Shown here: positions 45,305-59,035 of the stretch, in pieces
How the letters are laid out: each line of letters begins with the position of its first letter
Position numbering within the stretch: position 1 is the stretch's first letter
Assembly: GCA_023374045.1 (NCBI GenBank)
Contig: CM041777.1
Location: forward strand, 106,284,046 to 106,348,045
Direction: 5' to 3'
Source of the DNA: Limonium bicolor
Taxonomy: Eukaryota; Streptophyta; Magnoliopsida; Caryophyllales; Plumbaginaceae
DNA: 64,000 nt
Notes under the pieces: generated by a model
Seen by the model: the letters and a program-made list of their open reading frames with translations, nothing else
What the model was told of the DNA's origin: nothing
Database searches by the model: none
Translations under genes and position numbers: made by a program

Positions 45305-48300
45305 GAAGTGTCACTCTGATGACTGGAAATACCGAGTTAGGAATTAGAAGCTTAGGGCTATGGGCTGAGTGTTAGCATTAGAGATATGCTAGTTAAGAAC
45401 CACCGGTGAGCACCGGATACCTACAACACCAGACCCGCCCTCCACAAACCCCTTGTATAATTTAGGAAAAGACGCCAGGGAGAAGGAAGGACCTCTCATA
45501 CTCGGGAAAACCCGACCTGGCAGTTGTGAAGCAATCACACGGTAAACAAGAACCGCACGTAGTAGATTCCAAGAACTGGAAGTCCCGGAGATGGATCCCG
45601 GTTGAACAATAATACCCGCACTTAATAGCGATGGAATAAGCACTCCAACTACAAGGAGGCTACAACTTACAATAGCATGGGGCAACATGCTTAGCAGTCG
45701 CGAAACCTGGCTAGTCAACCAGTAGCAGGAAAAGAAGCACTAACCGTGCAACGGAATGGAGAAGGAGCAGTAATGGAACCCAAGACACAAGTCTATGGAA
45801 CATTAATAGCTAGATAATACCACCAAAGGTATACCAGCTGACTAAGGACATAGTCAGGAGTGGTTAACTCCAAAACTATAACGTCATTAAGGTTACAATA
45901 CCTGGCCAACATAGCTCAGAAAGCTACAGGAACATTCACAAGAGGTAATCTGATGCAACTACAACCGTAGTGCCTAAACAACTAAGGCCCAGTAACCACC
46001 ACAAATGCGTGGGAACGAGCCACAAGGAAAAACCCAGAACAAACGAATGGGAATCTCCAAGGATTGGAGAAGTACCCCGATCAATGACAACCATGTCAAG
46101 TTCACTGAGCAGCTATTAAGAAGATCGAATGACCTAAGTAAATGATCAGTGGATCAAGGAAGAGTCAACAAGACTATCAAATACAAGTGGAAACCATACC
46201 GTGACCGGTATAGGATTATCCAAAAACCACCAGTATCACGCACTTGCCACGGCAAGTGCAGTAAGGACAGGAACAGGTAGAGGAACACTAATACACCACA
46301 ATCGCATAGTAATGTACTGAGACCGCAAAGAAGCGACTACCGGATCACGTACCCTAAAAACAGGAAGAAAGGAACCTTGGAAAGGCCTAACGGCCTGACC
46401 ATTGTATTAAGGACATACCAGTCAGTGGGAAGCTAGACTTGGTCATGTTTTCGAACATGGCTATGCCATGAAGAACTTCTTTTAACACTGTACCATGATT
46501 TCAAAACCAAATTCTTCTTTCAAAACCACAAACCTTATTTTAAACCTTGGATTTTAAAACCGAACCAACAGAATTGCGGTGAGTATCATACCATGATACA
46601 AGAGGAGTTGACGACAGAATACTTCACCTAGGTGTGTGGCGAACACTACGGGTGTGCCCAATTACGGGATGTGGGACGACCGCACTCCGAAGGAGCTTGC
46701 GGGCCTGACATATAGTTAGGTAAGTAGTAACGTATCAACATGGTACCCCACGTATGTATACATGTAGTGTGCAAAACACGGGAAGTAGTCAACTCCGTTC
46801 TACGGACCATCAATAAGTTCAAACCAGAACAGCTGAACACCTCAGACGATCAAGTGCAAAGGAACTCATAGAAGTCATCTGAAAGTAAGGAATAAGAACT
46901 AGAAAGTGCAAAGAGCACAGACTGGATAGTATAGACATTGGACATGTCTCAATGAAATCAAGCAGACACATGATAGTTGAAAGGTATACCCAGCCTGAAT
47001 ACAGTAAGGCAGATGCCTAAGGTGAACACCACGATGCTCAACAAACGGGACGGAGTCTCCTAAGAGCAATCACAAGATTACCATGAAGTATAATCCATCT
47101 TTGAGGAGAATTTTAAACCTGGTCTAAACGCTAGGAGAAGGTATAATCAGTCTACCCAAGGACGGGAGACGTCATAACCCAAAGGGAATAACTCAAATAC
47201 AATACCACAAGATGGTATGGTAGCCACAACCTATGTTAAACGTTAGTCGGATGTAACGGCATACCTAACAACACCCAGGAGCAATCCTTGAAGGGTGTCT
47301 GAGTTGACAACGATCAAACAAAGCACCATGATAAGAGCACGGTAGCTAGAACGAACACTCGGTTAGGACACCGAAGGGATTTCACTTAACAGGAAATACC
47401 CTAAACTACAAGAAGGCACTAATTAGCACCAGCTTGCCAAAAGGGCCTCCTATGAACGGAAGCGTGATGTCACGACTTACCATGGAGCCCAGCAATACCT
47501 CCAACCTATGGGGTATACAAAGAGTGGGAACATGCATGAGCAGCTTGCGAGAGCATAGCTTGCAGCAATAAGGCTTAAAAGCCAGGAACCTACTACGTTA
47601 TGTAACTTGAACGGTTACAAAACCCACACCATTGTTAACAAGACTTGCAAGAAATATTGTCTCATACGACAAGAAATCGACAACTGGACCATTAATTCAA
47701 ACCCAACATCCTGAGTAGCTGGGAGTAATGGTCAACTCAGTGTCACTATCACTAGAGCACCAGTCTAGTATACAGTTGACAAGCCTTTAATTACCGTCAT
47801 GCCTTCTATAGCGATGGTACCACAGAGGCATAGGTATCATGATAACGCCAACATTGGCCTAGACCCCACGTGGACACTACGAGAAACCCAAGGGAAGGTA
47901 CACCTCGTTAACCGAAGACCACCAAGGTGGTGAAGATGTGAACCCTCAGGAAAGACTTCCACCCACTATAACAAGTAACCCTACGCATATAGATATTGCC
48001 AAGTGGCGATGGAATAAGGAAACGAGATTTCTAAACCATTACGACTTAAAGGAGCAAGCATACTCCGTATGCACCCAAGCATGTGGTGAACCGTTGTATA
48101 AACACCAACATGATAAACCTCGTCGTGAGACCCATGAGTGGAAACAAACCCCTCAACAAGAACCTTCACTTACCAGTGATGAAATACCCTTCAATTGAAG
48201 AATGGGACCAGAAAACCCTTGAAGTTTCTTGGGATGTTCCGGTGATGTACATACAAAAGTAAAACTGCACAGCTAGAGCCTATAATCAATGCTCAGCACT

Positions 48301-50873
48301 GGAAGACAATAATTGTCAAAACAAACAATGTGAATACACACGGAACACCACAAATGACTAACGCTCGAGAGAGCTTATAACCCGATGAATGACCTCATCC
48401 TTGGTCAACCAAGATACTTGGTAAATTATATCATAAAATGATGATAGAATGTGAGGTAAGCTAACCTACACATAAAACGTAAACTGAAATAAAATATCTC
48501 CACATGGGAAAGATAATAACATTGCGGTACGCTACGACAACCGTCATACATATGAACTAGGAACCTCCTAGTGTATTTACACCATAAGGAAATGGTACAA
48601 TGAGTAAGAATACGGTGCGCAACAAGCGACCGCTATGAGGAAGTAGTAGATAATGACATGGAGAATAAGTATGGAGGGCAGTCAGAAATATTCTTTCCTA
48701 TCGCATAAGTGACTTACTGTCAAGCGTTTACGCCTCTGCACTCTGTATGACTGAGTGTTTTGGCATTGCACTTGTGCAGCTAATGACCTAATGGGATGGC
48801 TAGGGATATGGAGAATGTAAACCGTAGTAAATCCTTCTTTTCACCACAAACATGGCATAAGCCAGTCAAGCATTCTTAGCAACAGACCGTGCGGCCTAAG
48901 GCCAAAGAAGCACGAAGAGTGTAAAACACACTAACAATCACAAGATGTGAATTCCAGTGGAATAAAGAGTGAAAAGAGACTAAAAAAAAGTCACTAGGAC
49001 CGACGCATAGAAATGCAAGGTCATACAAGTAAAGGACACTTGTACCGAACCAGAAGAACTGGTATAACTTGGAAGCTAGTGACGACAGAGGAAGCGCCAC
49101 AGTTAAGTGGTGACTTAACCTCGCCCGACAGTAAGTCGGAGGAACTTAACGAATAATCGTGGAAGCACGAATAGCACATGCAGTAGATTACCAGAGAGCT
49201 GGTTATAAATCTTAAACTCATTGAGTTCAAACACGGTAAAAGAATACCGCATTTGTTTAGTAAACCTTATTCCCATAATAGACGGATAAGAAGGTGATGT
49301 ATAGCACATTAAGGATAACAAGAAGGGTGAATAACCCGAGTTATCAGGGTCGCGCAGCAGAAGCTAGTGGGCCCTAGCTAGGAGATAATATACCTAGTAA
49401 GCATAGTAGAATGGCTATTAATGCCTTGAAGCCTAATAGGCTCGAACCAAATTAATTATGAGTTAAATAAACTCATATAGGAATCCTTGGTGCAAAGACT
49501 AAAACATTGTTATGATTAGGACCTTTGACAAGGGTATATTATGTAATAAACCGTAAAGAAGCTAAAACGCTTCAGATTGCCCGAATTGAGTAAACCAATG
49601 TTTAATGATAATAACATAGGGTAGATTACGTGGGCGTAATCCCTTTTAAGGGGGGTAGAGCAAAAACCGCTTAATGTAAGTTTCATGAATAAAACACATA
49701 AACTACGATGTGCATAGCACAAATGAGAATTGATTGGATGATTGGTACTATGTTAAATAAACATAAGTATCCATTCATATTGAAATTATGGTAATTAGGC
49801 ACGAGAGATGCAAATACCATAGGATGGATATACCTACCTTGTAACACCATGTAAGAGTATTAGTAAAAGAAAAGTAACGAGTAGTGGACAGAGCTCCACA
49901 AGTATTGTAGCCTTGAAGAAGTAGTACGAAATGAATAAGAGTAGTTGAGGAATGAATTCTAAGAGTAGTGTATTCGTAAGTAAATTATTGGAAGTAAATT
50001 GAGGACAACTAAACTTCACAAGTATGGTAATTCCTAGTTAGAATAATTGAAACGATGGAGAGTAATGGATGAAGTAGTGAAGGTTGATGAAATGAGCATT
50101 TAGGTATTGAACCATGGAGTAAAGCATTTGGGAAGTAGAGTGAGGATGATTAATGGACTGATTCCATCCGTTGGAGATGTATGAATTTGTATCACAATTA
50201 GAAATGGTAAAAAGATAGAAAATGAAAACAATTAAATTATTTGTTTGTTTGAAACTGATGTGGGAAGTCGAACTTGATCCTGATCAGATCAAGGGAAACC
50301 GAACACAAATTGGGGTGGAAAGATAGTTCAACACTGGTGCTGATCACATCAGGGTCGAACGATTCTTGAAGCTCCCCTCAAGTGGTCACAAGCATCACAC
50401 ATAGGATAGAAGTAAGGAATATAAATTGGAAATTGGAGTTGTGTGTTTTAGAAAATTTCTAATTAGTAGTTGTAAAGGAATTTCCTTAGACTGGAGATTG
50501 AGAACTTGTTGGAGGTTAATACCGGAGAAGATAGTAGTGTAGCATGTTGTATTATTCCAAGGGCAGCAGGACATAGAGGAGTCCTGTGTCGAGATGACCT
50601 GAGTGCCTGCGGGATTGTAATGTGTATTGCATTGCTTTGGGGATAGCTTTGCACTGTATGTATGTATAAATTTTGTAATGAGGAACCGGATGGTTAGTAG
50701 TAATGCGGATTGGAGTAATTATAGTACATTGGTATGGTATGGTATGTAGAGACCCTGAGTAATGGATTTGGGAATTGTAAGGAGGAAGAAGGTATGGCTT
50801 TGGTATTATACACGTAAGAATGAGTAAGCATTGTAAACCTATAACCTCGAACAACTTTGAGGACAAAGTTCTT
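45305..50873 (+). other. LARD internal region, non-coding
   Basis: No frame longer than about 110 codons and no gag, protease, integrase or RT motif was seen in any frame. Around 48724-48860 a segment containing CTCTGCACTCTGTATGACTG aligns with LTR sequence at 1881-2015 and 20597-20710. A second purine run, TTTTAAGGGGGGTAGAG, lies at 49643-49659. The region may carry packaging or priming signals, but none can be assigned. Confidence 0.75.
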
Positions 50874-50885
50874 AAGGGGGGTAGA
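50874..50885 (+). other. LARD polypurine tract
   Basis: AAGGGGGGTAGA lies one base before the 3' LTR, preceded by GACAAAGTTCTT as in many plant gypsy elements. Confidence 0.9.
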
Positions 50886-50886
50886 T

Positions 50887-53800
50887 TGAAATACCCCGAA
50901 CTTAAATATAGTGATTAAGATTATTCTAATCCTTAATTAAGAGCCTAATAATGATTAAGAAATATTGGTAAGGGAAAATAAATCCAAAAGAAATAAAGGA
51001 ACGCTTAAAAAGCGAAAAACGCTAAATAAGCGTTAAATAACCATGGGAGGTATGAGACCTCGGTTAGCGTATTATATGGATTTTAAAGCCTTTATAAGGC
51101 CTAAATAATATATGGGAACAACTCCCGAAGAAAACGGATCCGAATAATACATTAAAACACTAATAGAGCTTTAGCGCACGTTTTTCGAGAAAACCTAGAA
51201 ACGTGACTTTAAGTGGTCAAACAGACCCGTAAAAATTATGAATCATTAAATAATAATTATTAAGCATTTATGGAAGCTTAATAACCAATAAAAATAAAGA
51301 AACGAGAAAATTCCGGAAAACGGGCCCGGTTAGTGAATAGTACCAAAACTAGGTAAACTAACGAGCGTTTTCTGTAAAAGATGAAAAACGCTCCAACTAG
51401 TAATATAGTAGGGGCCGATTTTTATTAGTCAAATAACCCCTCACACACACATGTAACTAGCTAAATAAACAATGGGTCAAAAAGCAAAAAGTAACTAAAG
51501 TACAAAACACTCACCTTTCTCTCACCTCTCATTTCACTCACCTCCTCCTTCCCTCCTTCCTTCTCCATCGATTTCTCCCTCCTCTCTCTCTGGTTGGGCG
51601 ATTTTGGAGAGCTTCCCACAACAACAATGGCAACTCTCTCTTCTTCTCCATGCTCCACCTTCATTTGAGCTCCAAAGGTAAAAATAATTACACATTTGTA
51701 ATCCCCTCATCATCCTCTACATTTCCCTCTTTTCAAAATCCAAAAATGAGGAAGTTCATTTTCATGGGTATACCCCATTCAAAGAGAAAATAGCACCAAT
51801 GGGTAGCTTGGAGTCTCCTATCTCCATTAAGGTAAAAATCTCCATGAAAGAACTCATATTTCTCCATCCTTGCTCATAACCGATTTTTATCTCCTTGTAA
51901 CACTCCATTTTTCTCTCTCTCTTTTGAGCATAATATCGACCTTGCAATGGTGGTGGATTCACCTTCTTGAACCAAGGGCTAAAACCCCTCCTAAAACACT
52001 CCAAAGGTAAACCCTAGAATTTGTATTTTTAACACTTCAATGAATTAGTGTTAATTTAAGGGTTAGTAGTTTAATTACACTTGTTTTGTGTGCTTTGGGT
52101 GATGGGAATGGAGTTTGGAAACTCCATTCCCCATATGATCGATTTTTGGTGCAAAGAAGAGAGAAGAAGGAGAATGGGAAAAGAAATGAAGGAAGTATAA
52201 GCTCAAGGTAAGAGCTCTTTCCTAATGTTAAATTCTATTGCATTAGAGTAATGGGAATGGGTTAAATATTTAAAGAACCCAAAACCTTGTACTAGTATTG
52301 AGGATTGTGAAGTTTGAGTATTTAAGAGCAAGTATTTGAATTGTAGGCTTTGGAGCCAAATGTGATGTGTATGTGTATTGGAATTGTGGATTGAGAAAGT
52401 ATTGAGGAATTTATATTTGTATGTGTGCTGGTAGAACCCTTGTGGTTTGGCTAGAATAGGGATGAATTGATGAGAAAGGAGATGTGTGGATAAGTAAGAA
52501 AAGTAGATGAAATATGGCAAAATTTTGGTATGAATATGTACATGTGTGGATGACTTGGTGAATGGGGAAACCAAGGTGTGTATTGGAGTTAGTAGAGATG
52601 TTTAATAACTATGGAGTAGTAGTAGTGGTAAGAGAATGAAAGGATATAAAAACTGTAGCAAGAGGTATTGCATTGCCTTGGAGAAACTAGGAAGAACTAG
52701 AGTATAAGACTTGGTAGAATGAAGGTTGGGCTTGGGTATAAATGGTGCAATTGCTTGGAAATGAATTGGCGTGGTAAGACGATGCATTTGGGATGCTAAT
52801 AATGGTATTGGTGGTAGGAGTATTGAGTGTTAGAAGTTGGAACAAAAATCTGTAGCATTGAAGGATGAAAAACTGTTGTAAGTGTGGAAGGGAAGTGATG
52901 AAATTGTGTAAGTTGATTGATGGATTTAGTAAGGAATTTGGTGGATGAACTAAGGCAATTTGGAAGGCCTAGGTAGTGTTTAAACATGTGGGATTACATG
53001 TAGGAAGATTGGAGAAACAATGGGCAAAGTATAGAACTGAAAACAGAATTCAAAACTGAAATACTGGGCCGGACCGACCTTGGGACCGGACTTGCAAGGT
53101 CGGTCGAGCCCAGGTTTACAAAGGACAGAAACTTTCTGGAATGGACCGACCTTGTGACCGAACATGCAAGGTCGGCCGGCCAGAAGAATTTCCCGTAATG
53201 TAACCTACTGGAATGGACCGACCTTGCGACCGGACTTGCAAGGTCGGTCGACTTGAAATTTTCCCGTCAAGAAACTTACTGGAATGGACCGACCTTGGGA
53301 CTGGACTTGCAAGGTCGGTCGGCCCAGGAATTTTCCAGCGTATTTCCGTACTGACTTCGACCGACCTTGGGACCGACCCTGGGTAAGGTCGGTCGAGTCA
53401 TACAAAAAAAAATTAAATTAAATAATAATAATATATATATGTATACCCACATATACATATGTACGTATATGTAAGTAAACCAGTGTTAAGTAAGGAAACA
53501 AACTTAAAGAAAGTAAACAATGTGTAAGTATAAGAACTCCAAAGACTTAGTGATTATGAGTTAGGAAACGTAAGGGTAATCGAGTTAAGTTAATGATAGT
53601 TAGATTAATCACTCGATTGTATGTATATCATAGGATTCGAATTGTGAACACCGGAGGAACGTCGGATACAAGTACAACAGTGAACGGTATGATTTCTTCA
53701 TGCCCTGTATCCTAATCTGGTTACCCCGATTTGTGTGCTTATTTGATCACCTAATAAGATAAATGCATGAATCGAACTATATTGCACTTACTCGTGCTTG

Positions 53801-55134
53801 TTTACATTGTTCTTGATATTTGTCTTGAACAATAGTTTGTATAATTCATGAAATATATGAATGATGATGAAGTGTATTGTATTTCGTAGTGTACTTGTAT
53901 ATTGTGATGTATTTTGTATGGATGTGTATATGAACAATGTATTGTGTATGTGGCTTGAATGAATGACTTCTGCTAATTCCTAACTACCTAACTCCTAACA
54001 TAAGTAAGGAATAAATTGGAATGAGTAGAAGTCCGATATAGCTTCGGCCACACGTGAGGATGAGGAGACACAAGAGGTTGGATCCGATTCCTGACTCTTA
54101 AACTAGTCTGCGGCCCAAATCCCTTAAATGGGTAGTATCCCGGATTGGTGAGTCAAGTAATCCCGGTGGTGGGACGGAGTAGTCCTCGGGCCGGAGGTCC
54201 CGACGACTTAAAATGAGTAAGAGTAAGTAAGTAAGTAAGTATGTATGAGTATGAGTATGTATGTGTAAGTACTGTGGAACGAGTAAAAGAGTAATCTCCA
54301 CCCGATTAACCCGGGTGGACCAACATGAGCTAACAAGGGTGGGGTATTATGTATGTATTGTGTATGTATTGTATATGTATTGTGTAACGCGGATCCCGGA
54401 AAGGTAAGAATGTATTTGATGGCTTGTATGGGTTACCATGTATGCATTGAAGAGCATGTATTGATGTGTATGTATGTATTCCTTGCGTAATGTATTGTAA
54501 TGTTATGTGTAAGAGCATGTATGCATGTATGTTTGAATGAAATCAATCACATGTATTCGACCAAGTGGTCGGCGTACCCTCACTAGTACACGGGGTATGC
54601 GGTTATCATGCTCAGCGAAAGCTGACCCCCTCGGGGGAACGTTTTTAGTGTGCAGGTACCCGAAGAGGATATGGTCAAGGTAAGAGACCGGTGGCTACAC
54701 TTGGATAGCCAGAAGTAGAATGTAGAGGAGTACTAGATGGCACACCCTTGTACTTAGGAAGTAAGTAGTTGTGAGGAATGGGTAGATGTAGACTCTTAAT
54801 GAGTACATATGAACTTGGAAGAAGCATTGTATTTGTATTGGGAACCTAGTAAACTCGGTTATGTATTTCGTATTGTATGGTTTATGAAGGAGTAAAGTGT
54901 TGAGTGGAACATTGTAGTATTCGATTAATGAATGGAGTATGTGTTGTAGATGGGTAGTACTCGGGATTCCGGTCCATCAGACCGATGCTGTATGTAGAAG
55001 TAGTAGCCTTGTTAGTCACGTGGGTGACTAACGGCATTGTATCACCCACTGTATGTAAGTAAGTATCCGCTGCGTGACTCGGAAGCACGAGGAGATTGGA
55101 CGGTAATGATTGTATTAATGGTAGGGGTGTTACA
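50887..55134 (+). repeat. LARD 3' LTR
   Basis: It is nearly identical to 41042-45287. The palindromic array is at 53066-53397 and the CCCCCTCGGGGG hairpin is near 54626. A 12-bp difference in the GTATGAGTATG repeat and single-base indels are visible. Confidence 0.95.
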
Positions 55135-55760
55135 TTACATTTCTTGCATTTCATTTAGGATGGGTTTAGGTACCCTTAGGCATCTGAATCATATTATATT
55201 TCTTGCATTTCATCCAGGTTGGATTGGTCCTCATAGGCATCAGAATCATATTACATTTCTTATGTTTCTTTCAGGATGAGTTTCGGTCCCCTTAGGCAAC
55301 CGAATCACATTACATTTCATTTAGGACAGGTTTTGGTCCTTATAGACATCCAAATCATATTACATTTATTTTGTTTCATTCAGGATGAGTTTCAGTCCCC
55401 ATAGGCATCCGAATCATATTACATTTCTTGTATTTCATTCAGGACGGGTTTCGGTCCTCATAGGCATCCGAATTACATTACACTTCTTGCATTTCATTCA
55501 GGACAGGTTTCAACCCCTAGAAGTATCTGAATCATATCACATGTCTTTCATTTCATTCACGATGGGTTTTGATTCCCATAAGCATCGGATCATATCATGT
55601 TTCTCGGATTTCATTCAGGATGGGTTTTGGTCCCTATAAGCAGCCGAATCATATCATATTGCTTAGATTTCATTTATGACGGGTTTTGATCTCCAAAATA
55701 ATCAAATCATAAGACATTTTTTGCATATAGGATGGGTTTTGGTCCCTAGAAGCACCTGGA
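55135..55760. repeat. 58-bp minisatellite, right part, about 11 copies
   Basis: Units begin near 55140, 55199, 55256, 55313, 55365, 55424, 55483, 55542, 55600, 55659 and 55717. The consensus is close to CATTTCATTCAGGATGGGTT, then TCGGTCCCCATAGGCATCC, then GAATCATATTACATTTCTTG. One unit is about 6 bp short. Confidence 0.9.
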
Positions 55761-56385
55761 TACACTTTTACTTTGCTTTCATTTTCTCACTTGGCTAGGT
55801 CTACGCCTCTAGAGGTGCCTAAGTAAAATGACATCTCTATAATTTAGGTGGACAGCGCCTTTGAATAGCTCGTTATCCTCTAACTTCTTTTCAATGTCCC
55901 AACACCTTTGGACACAGAAAAATGGACGAACAAGGTGAGACAAGGTTTCTTAAGATTTTGGGTATTTATCAAGTGTTAACTTGAATTTTCATTGATAATC
56001 CAAAATAAAATTGACCGGGGGGGGGACAATCTATTATCGCCCAAGTCTTTACCATCATTTAAAAGTGTAAGGGTAAAATTGTCATTTTTCATCCAATGGA
56101 TACTTTTCTGTTTTGGAGAAAATATAGAGGGGCTTCAAGGTGGTAAGGTATGAATTGTAACACTCTGAAAACTTAGGACGGTGCAATGTATGCCAAGAAG
56201 TAAAACAAGGAAAGTGGTGAAGAGTTTAAGGAAAATATCAAAGGTTGATGGTTTGAGGCTAAGAACACTTAGTTTTTTCTTCATTTTTTTCCATTCACCC
56301 CCTTAAAAATATTGTCAGTTAGGATTTACATGACAATCTTTCATTCTTTTTAGTATTTATCCCTTATTCTTCTAGTAATCGGTAC
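55761..56385. other. Gene-free; purine-run boundary
   Basis: No gene is supported. A GACCGGGGGGGGGACAATC run at about 56015-56033 looks like a polypurine tract, followed by a possible LTR start. Upstream tandem repeats (40385-41041 and 55135-55760) would fit the repeat-rich 3' untranslated zone of an old, large gypsy element. Confidence 0.35.
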
Positions 56386-58712
56386 ATTTATGAAATACCC
56401 CAAACTTAGATATGGTGTTTAAATGATAAACTAAGATATAAGGAGGCTAAATAATGCCTTAGAAACATTAAGAAACATTTCTAATCAAAGAAAATATAAG
56501 GAAACACCAAAAGAGCAGTTTAAGCAAAAACGTGCTCTAAGCTTGGAGAGACATGGGAGAGTACCCAAATATTGTTCCAAGACCTTAGTAATATCCTAAT
56601 GGTCATTTTAAGCCAATTACCAAAGAAAACCAAGCTTGAAAACAAGTTAAAACACAAAATGTGCTTTAAGGAGTCTTAAAGCACGTTTTTGAAAAATTGT
56701 CTTGTAAATGGGTTTTGAATGGCTAAATGTCCATCATTACTCTTTAATTAATATGTGTACTATATAGTATCACATTTGGAGGTCTATATCAATGGGAAAT
56801 CAAAAATTTCACAACAATGTGCCTTGTTTTTGATGAATAGTGAATTTATTAAGCTAGTTTATAACATAAGTCTATATAAGTGAGACATTTGGTCAACAAA
56901 GACTAAACTACCCTCATTCACAAAAGGGGGCCGGTTTCTTTAAGTGTGACTCACCACACTTATCTAACTAAGTAAAGAGAAAGCAAATAAGTAAGTTATA
57001 AAGCATAAAACACTATTCACCTTTTAAGATAAATATCACTTTGCTTACCTCTCTCCTCACTTCTTCATTTTCCCTTGTTGCCCACGATTTCTTGCTCTTC
57101 TCTTCTCCATTCACGTAGAGCTCACCTCCATGAAAGCTCCACCTTCTCTTGCACACCATTTGCTCATTTAAGCTCCAAATCCAAAACAAAATACATATTC
57201 CTCTTAGTTAGCTCAAGCTCCTTCTTCCTATCTTTTCAAAACTTCAAGAGCTTCATTTTGGTGCCAAGTCAAACCACCATTAGAGGAGGAAATTCAAGTT
57301 TGGAGACTCCATTGGCATCTCCATTCTCTTAAGGTAAAGAAAGTGTAAGAAAATCTAGGTTTCTACCATTTTCTTCACTTGACCGAAAATATATACTCAT
57401 GGGACTCCATGTTTATGCCTTGTTCTAGCTTGTTTCTACTCTTCAAGGAGAGAGGAGGTCCTTCTTGCTTCACATCCAAGTTGTCTTGAGAAACCAAGGT
57501 AAAACAATCACATTAATACCTTAAAACATATTTTTAAACCTAGGGTTTGTCCCTTAGGGTTAATGTGTTAACTAGTACTCATTGGAGTCATTGAATATTG
57601 GTTAGAACATTGGCAAGGAGAATCACATTGGTGACCGAGATTGAACAAAGAAAAGCTTTTTAAGCTTGTGAGAAAACAAGGTAAATTACTTACCTTAAGG
57701 TGTCTTGTTGTTTAAGGGAATGAGATGTGGGTATATGATGAGTTTAGTGTAGAGTTTATATGGGGAAGGTGCTATAAAACCTAGGAGAAACAATGACTAT
57801 TCTTGTGAACTTGTGACTAAGGAGCAAATGAGAAAAGAGATAGCTTAAGAATATAAAGGTGAAGTACAAGAAGCATTTTATTTCAATGGGAGCCTTGTTG
57901 AGTGTATTCGCAGGTTGAAGGCATATATATGTGGAAATTCAGTGGTTAAGATTATTGTCATTTAAGGGCCTAAGTGCCAAGCATTTTAAGTTTAAGCATT
58001 ATATGATGATGTGGTGAAGCTTTAGTGTAAATTGGGTGTTAAGGTGTTGTGATGAGAATTTGTGTGGTATTGGTTGTTTGATGGAGAAAAACCATGTGTT
58101 AGGAAGTACTATATACTAGAGAACCTATGGCAAAATTTAAAGGAGAGTTTAAGTGTTTAAGATATCCTAAGGGAATTTAATGACTAAGGAAGTACTAGGA
58201 GTGTTCTATGGGTTGTCTTGATGAAAAAGGGTGAAGTTAAGGTGTTTTAATGACTTATGATGACTTAGGTATCACCATGGAAGATTTAGGAATCAAGAGA
58301 ATGTATTCGAGTGTTTAGGACTTAGGCAAATGTTGATGCACAACTAGGAAGGAAATAATGTGATGATGATGGAAGTTTAGACTTGTTAAGGAACCCTAAG
58401 TAAATGTTTAAAAGAGTTTTAGATAGAGAGAGATGCTTGGGAGATAATGTTATAGTGGTGAAGGAAACATTTGGCATAGTGGTTACACTAGGTATGAACC
58501 ACCACCTAGAAACCTAGAGGAAAACATTACAAGTGTTAGCATTATTACAAGGAAAATGCATAATGACTAAGGTGGATCTTGGTGGATGATTTAAGGTATT
58601 TTAAGGAGGGCTTAAGGTGTATTTGAGGTGCCCAAATGAGGTTATAACATATTAAGATATATGAGGAGAAGATTGGAGTTGAAAATGAATTTAGAAACAA
58701 GTTTTTGGAGCC

Positions 58713-59035
58713 GACCGGCCTTAGGACCGGACTTGCAAGGTCGGTCGGGCTCTGTTACACTACCGGAAAATGTTTCTGGAATCGACCGGACTTGGGGACC
58801 GGACTTACAAGTCCGGTCGGGCTTGTTTTGTGAGAGGGAAAATGTTTCTGGAATGGACCGGACTTTGTCAAGTCTTGTCAAGTCCGGTCGCATGAATTTA
58901 GTACGGATTATAAGTCCTCTGGATCGACGGACCTAGGACCGACATGTAAAGTCCGGTCGGAGTGAATTTTTCCAACGGTAAAAGTACTGGAATGGACCGG
59001 ACTTGGCAAGTCCGGTCGTAAGTCCGGTCGAGCCT
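58713..59035 (+). repeat. About 70-bp inverted-repeat array, 5 copies (GTCCGGTC type)
   Basis: Units start near 58713, 58784, 58856, 58926 and 58995. The first unit has GACCGGCCTT...AAGGTCGGTC. The others have GACCGGACTTG...CAAGTCCGGTC or a slightly degraded form. AATGTTTCTGGAATGGACCG links the units, matching TACTGGAATGGACCG in the LARD array. Confidence 0.92.

Larger units (their letters stand above)
41042..55134 (+). mobile_element. LARD-like LTR retrotransposon, 14.1 kb
   Basis: LTRs of 4246 bp (41042-45287) and 4248 bp (50887-55134) start TGAAATACCCC and end GGGGTGTTACA. The 5-bp duplication TTACA is perfect (41037-41041 and 55135-55139). A primer site TGGTATCAGAGC (45293-45304) and a polypurine tract AAGGGGGGTAGA (50874-50885) are in place. 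The 5.6-kb internal region has no gag or pol frame, so this matches a large retrotransposon derivative moved by proteins from elsewhere. The polypurine context (AAAGTTCTTAAGGGGGGTAGA-like) resembles Ty3/gypsy elements. The first 345 bp of the LTRs differ at ten sites, all transitions. No host gene is inside. Confidence 0.95.

Noticed and set aside
45288..50886. Hidden gag-pol of the LARD
   Set aside because: No RT (YVDD/YIDD), integrase zinc site, protease DSG or zinc knuckle was found in any frame; frames are at most about 110 codons.
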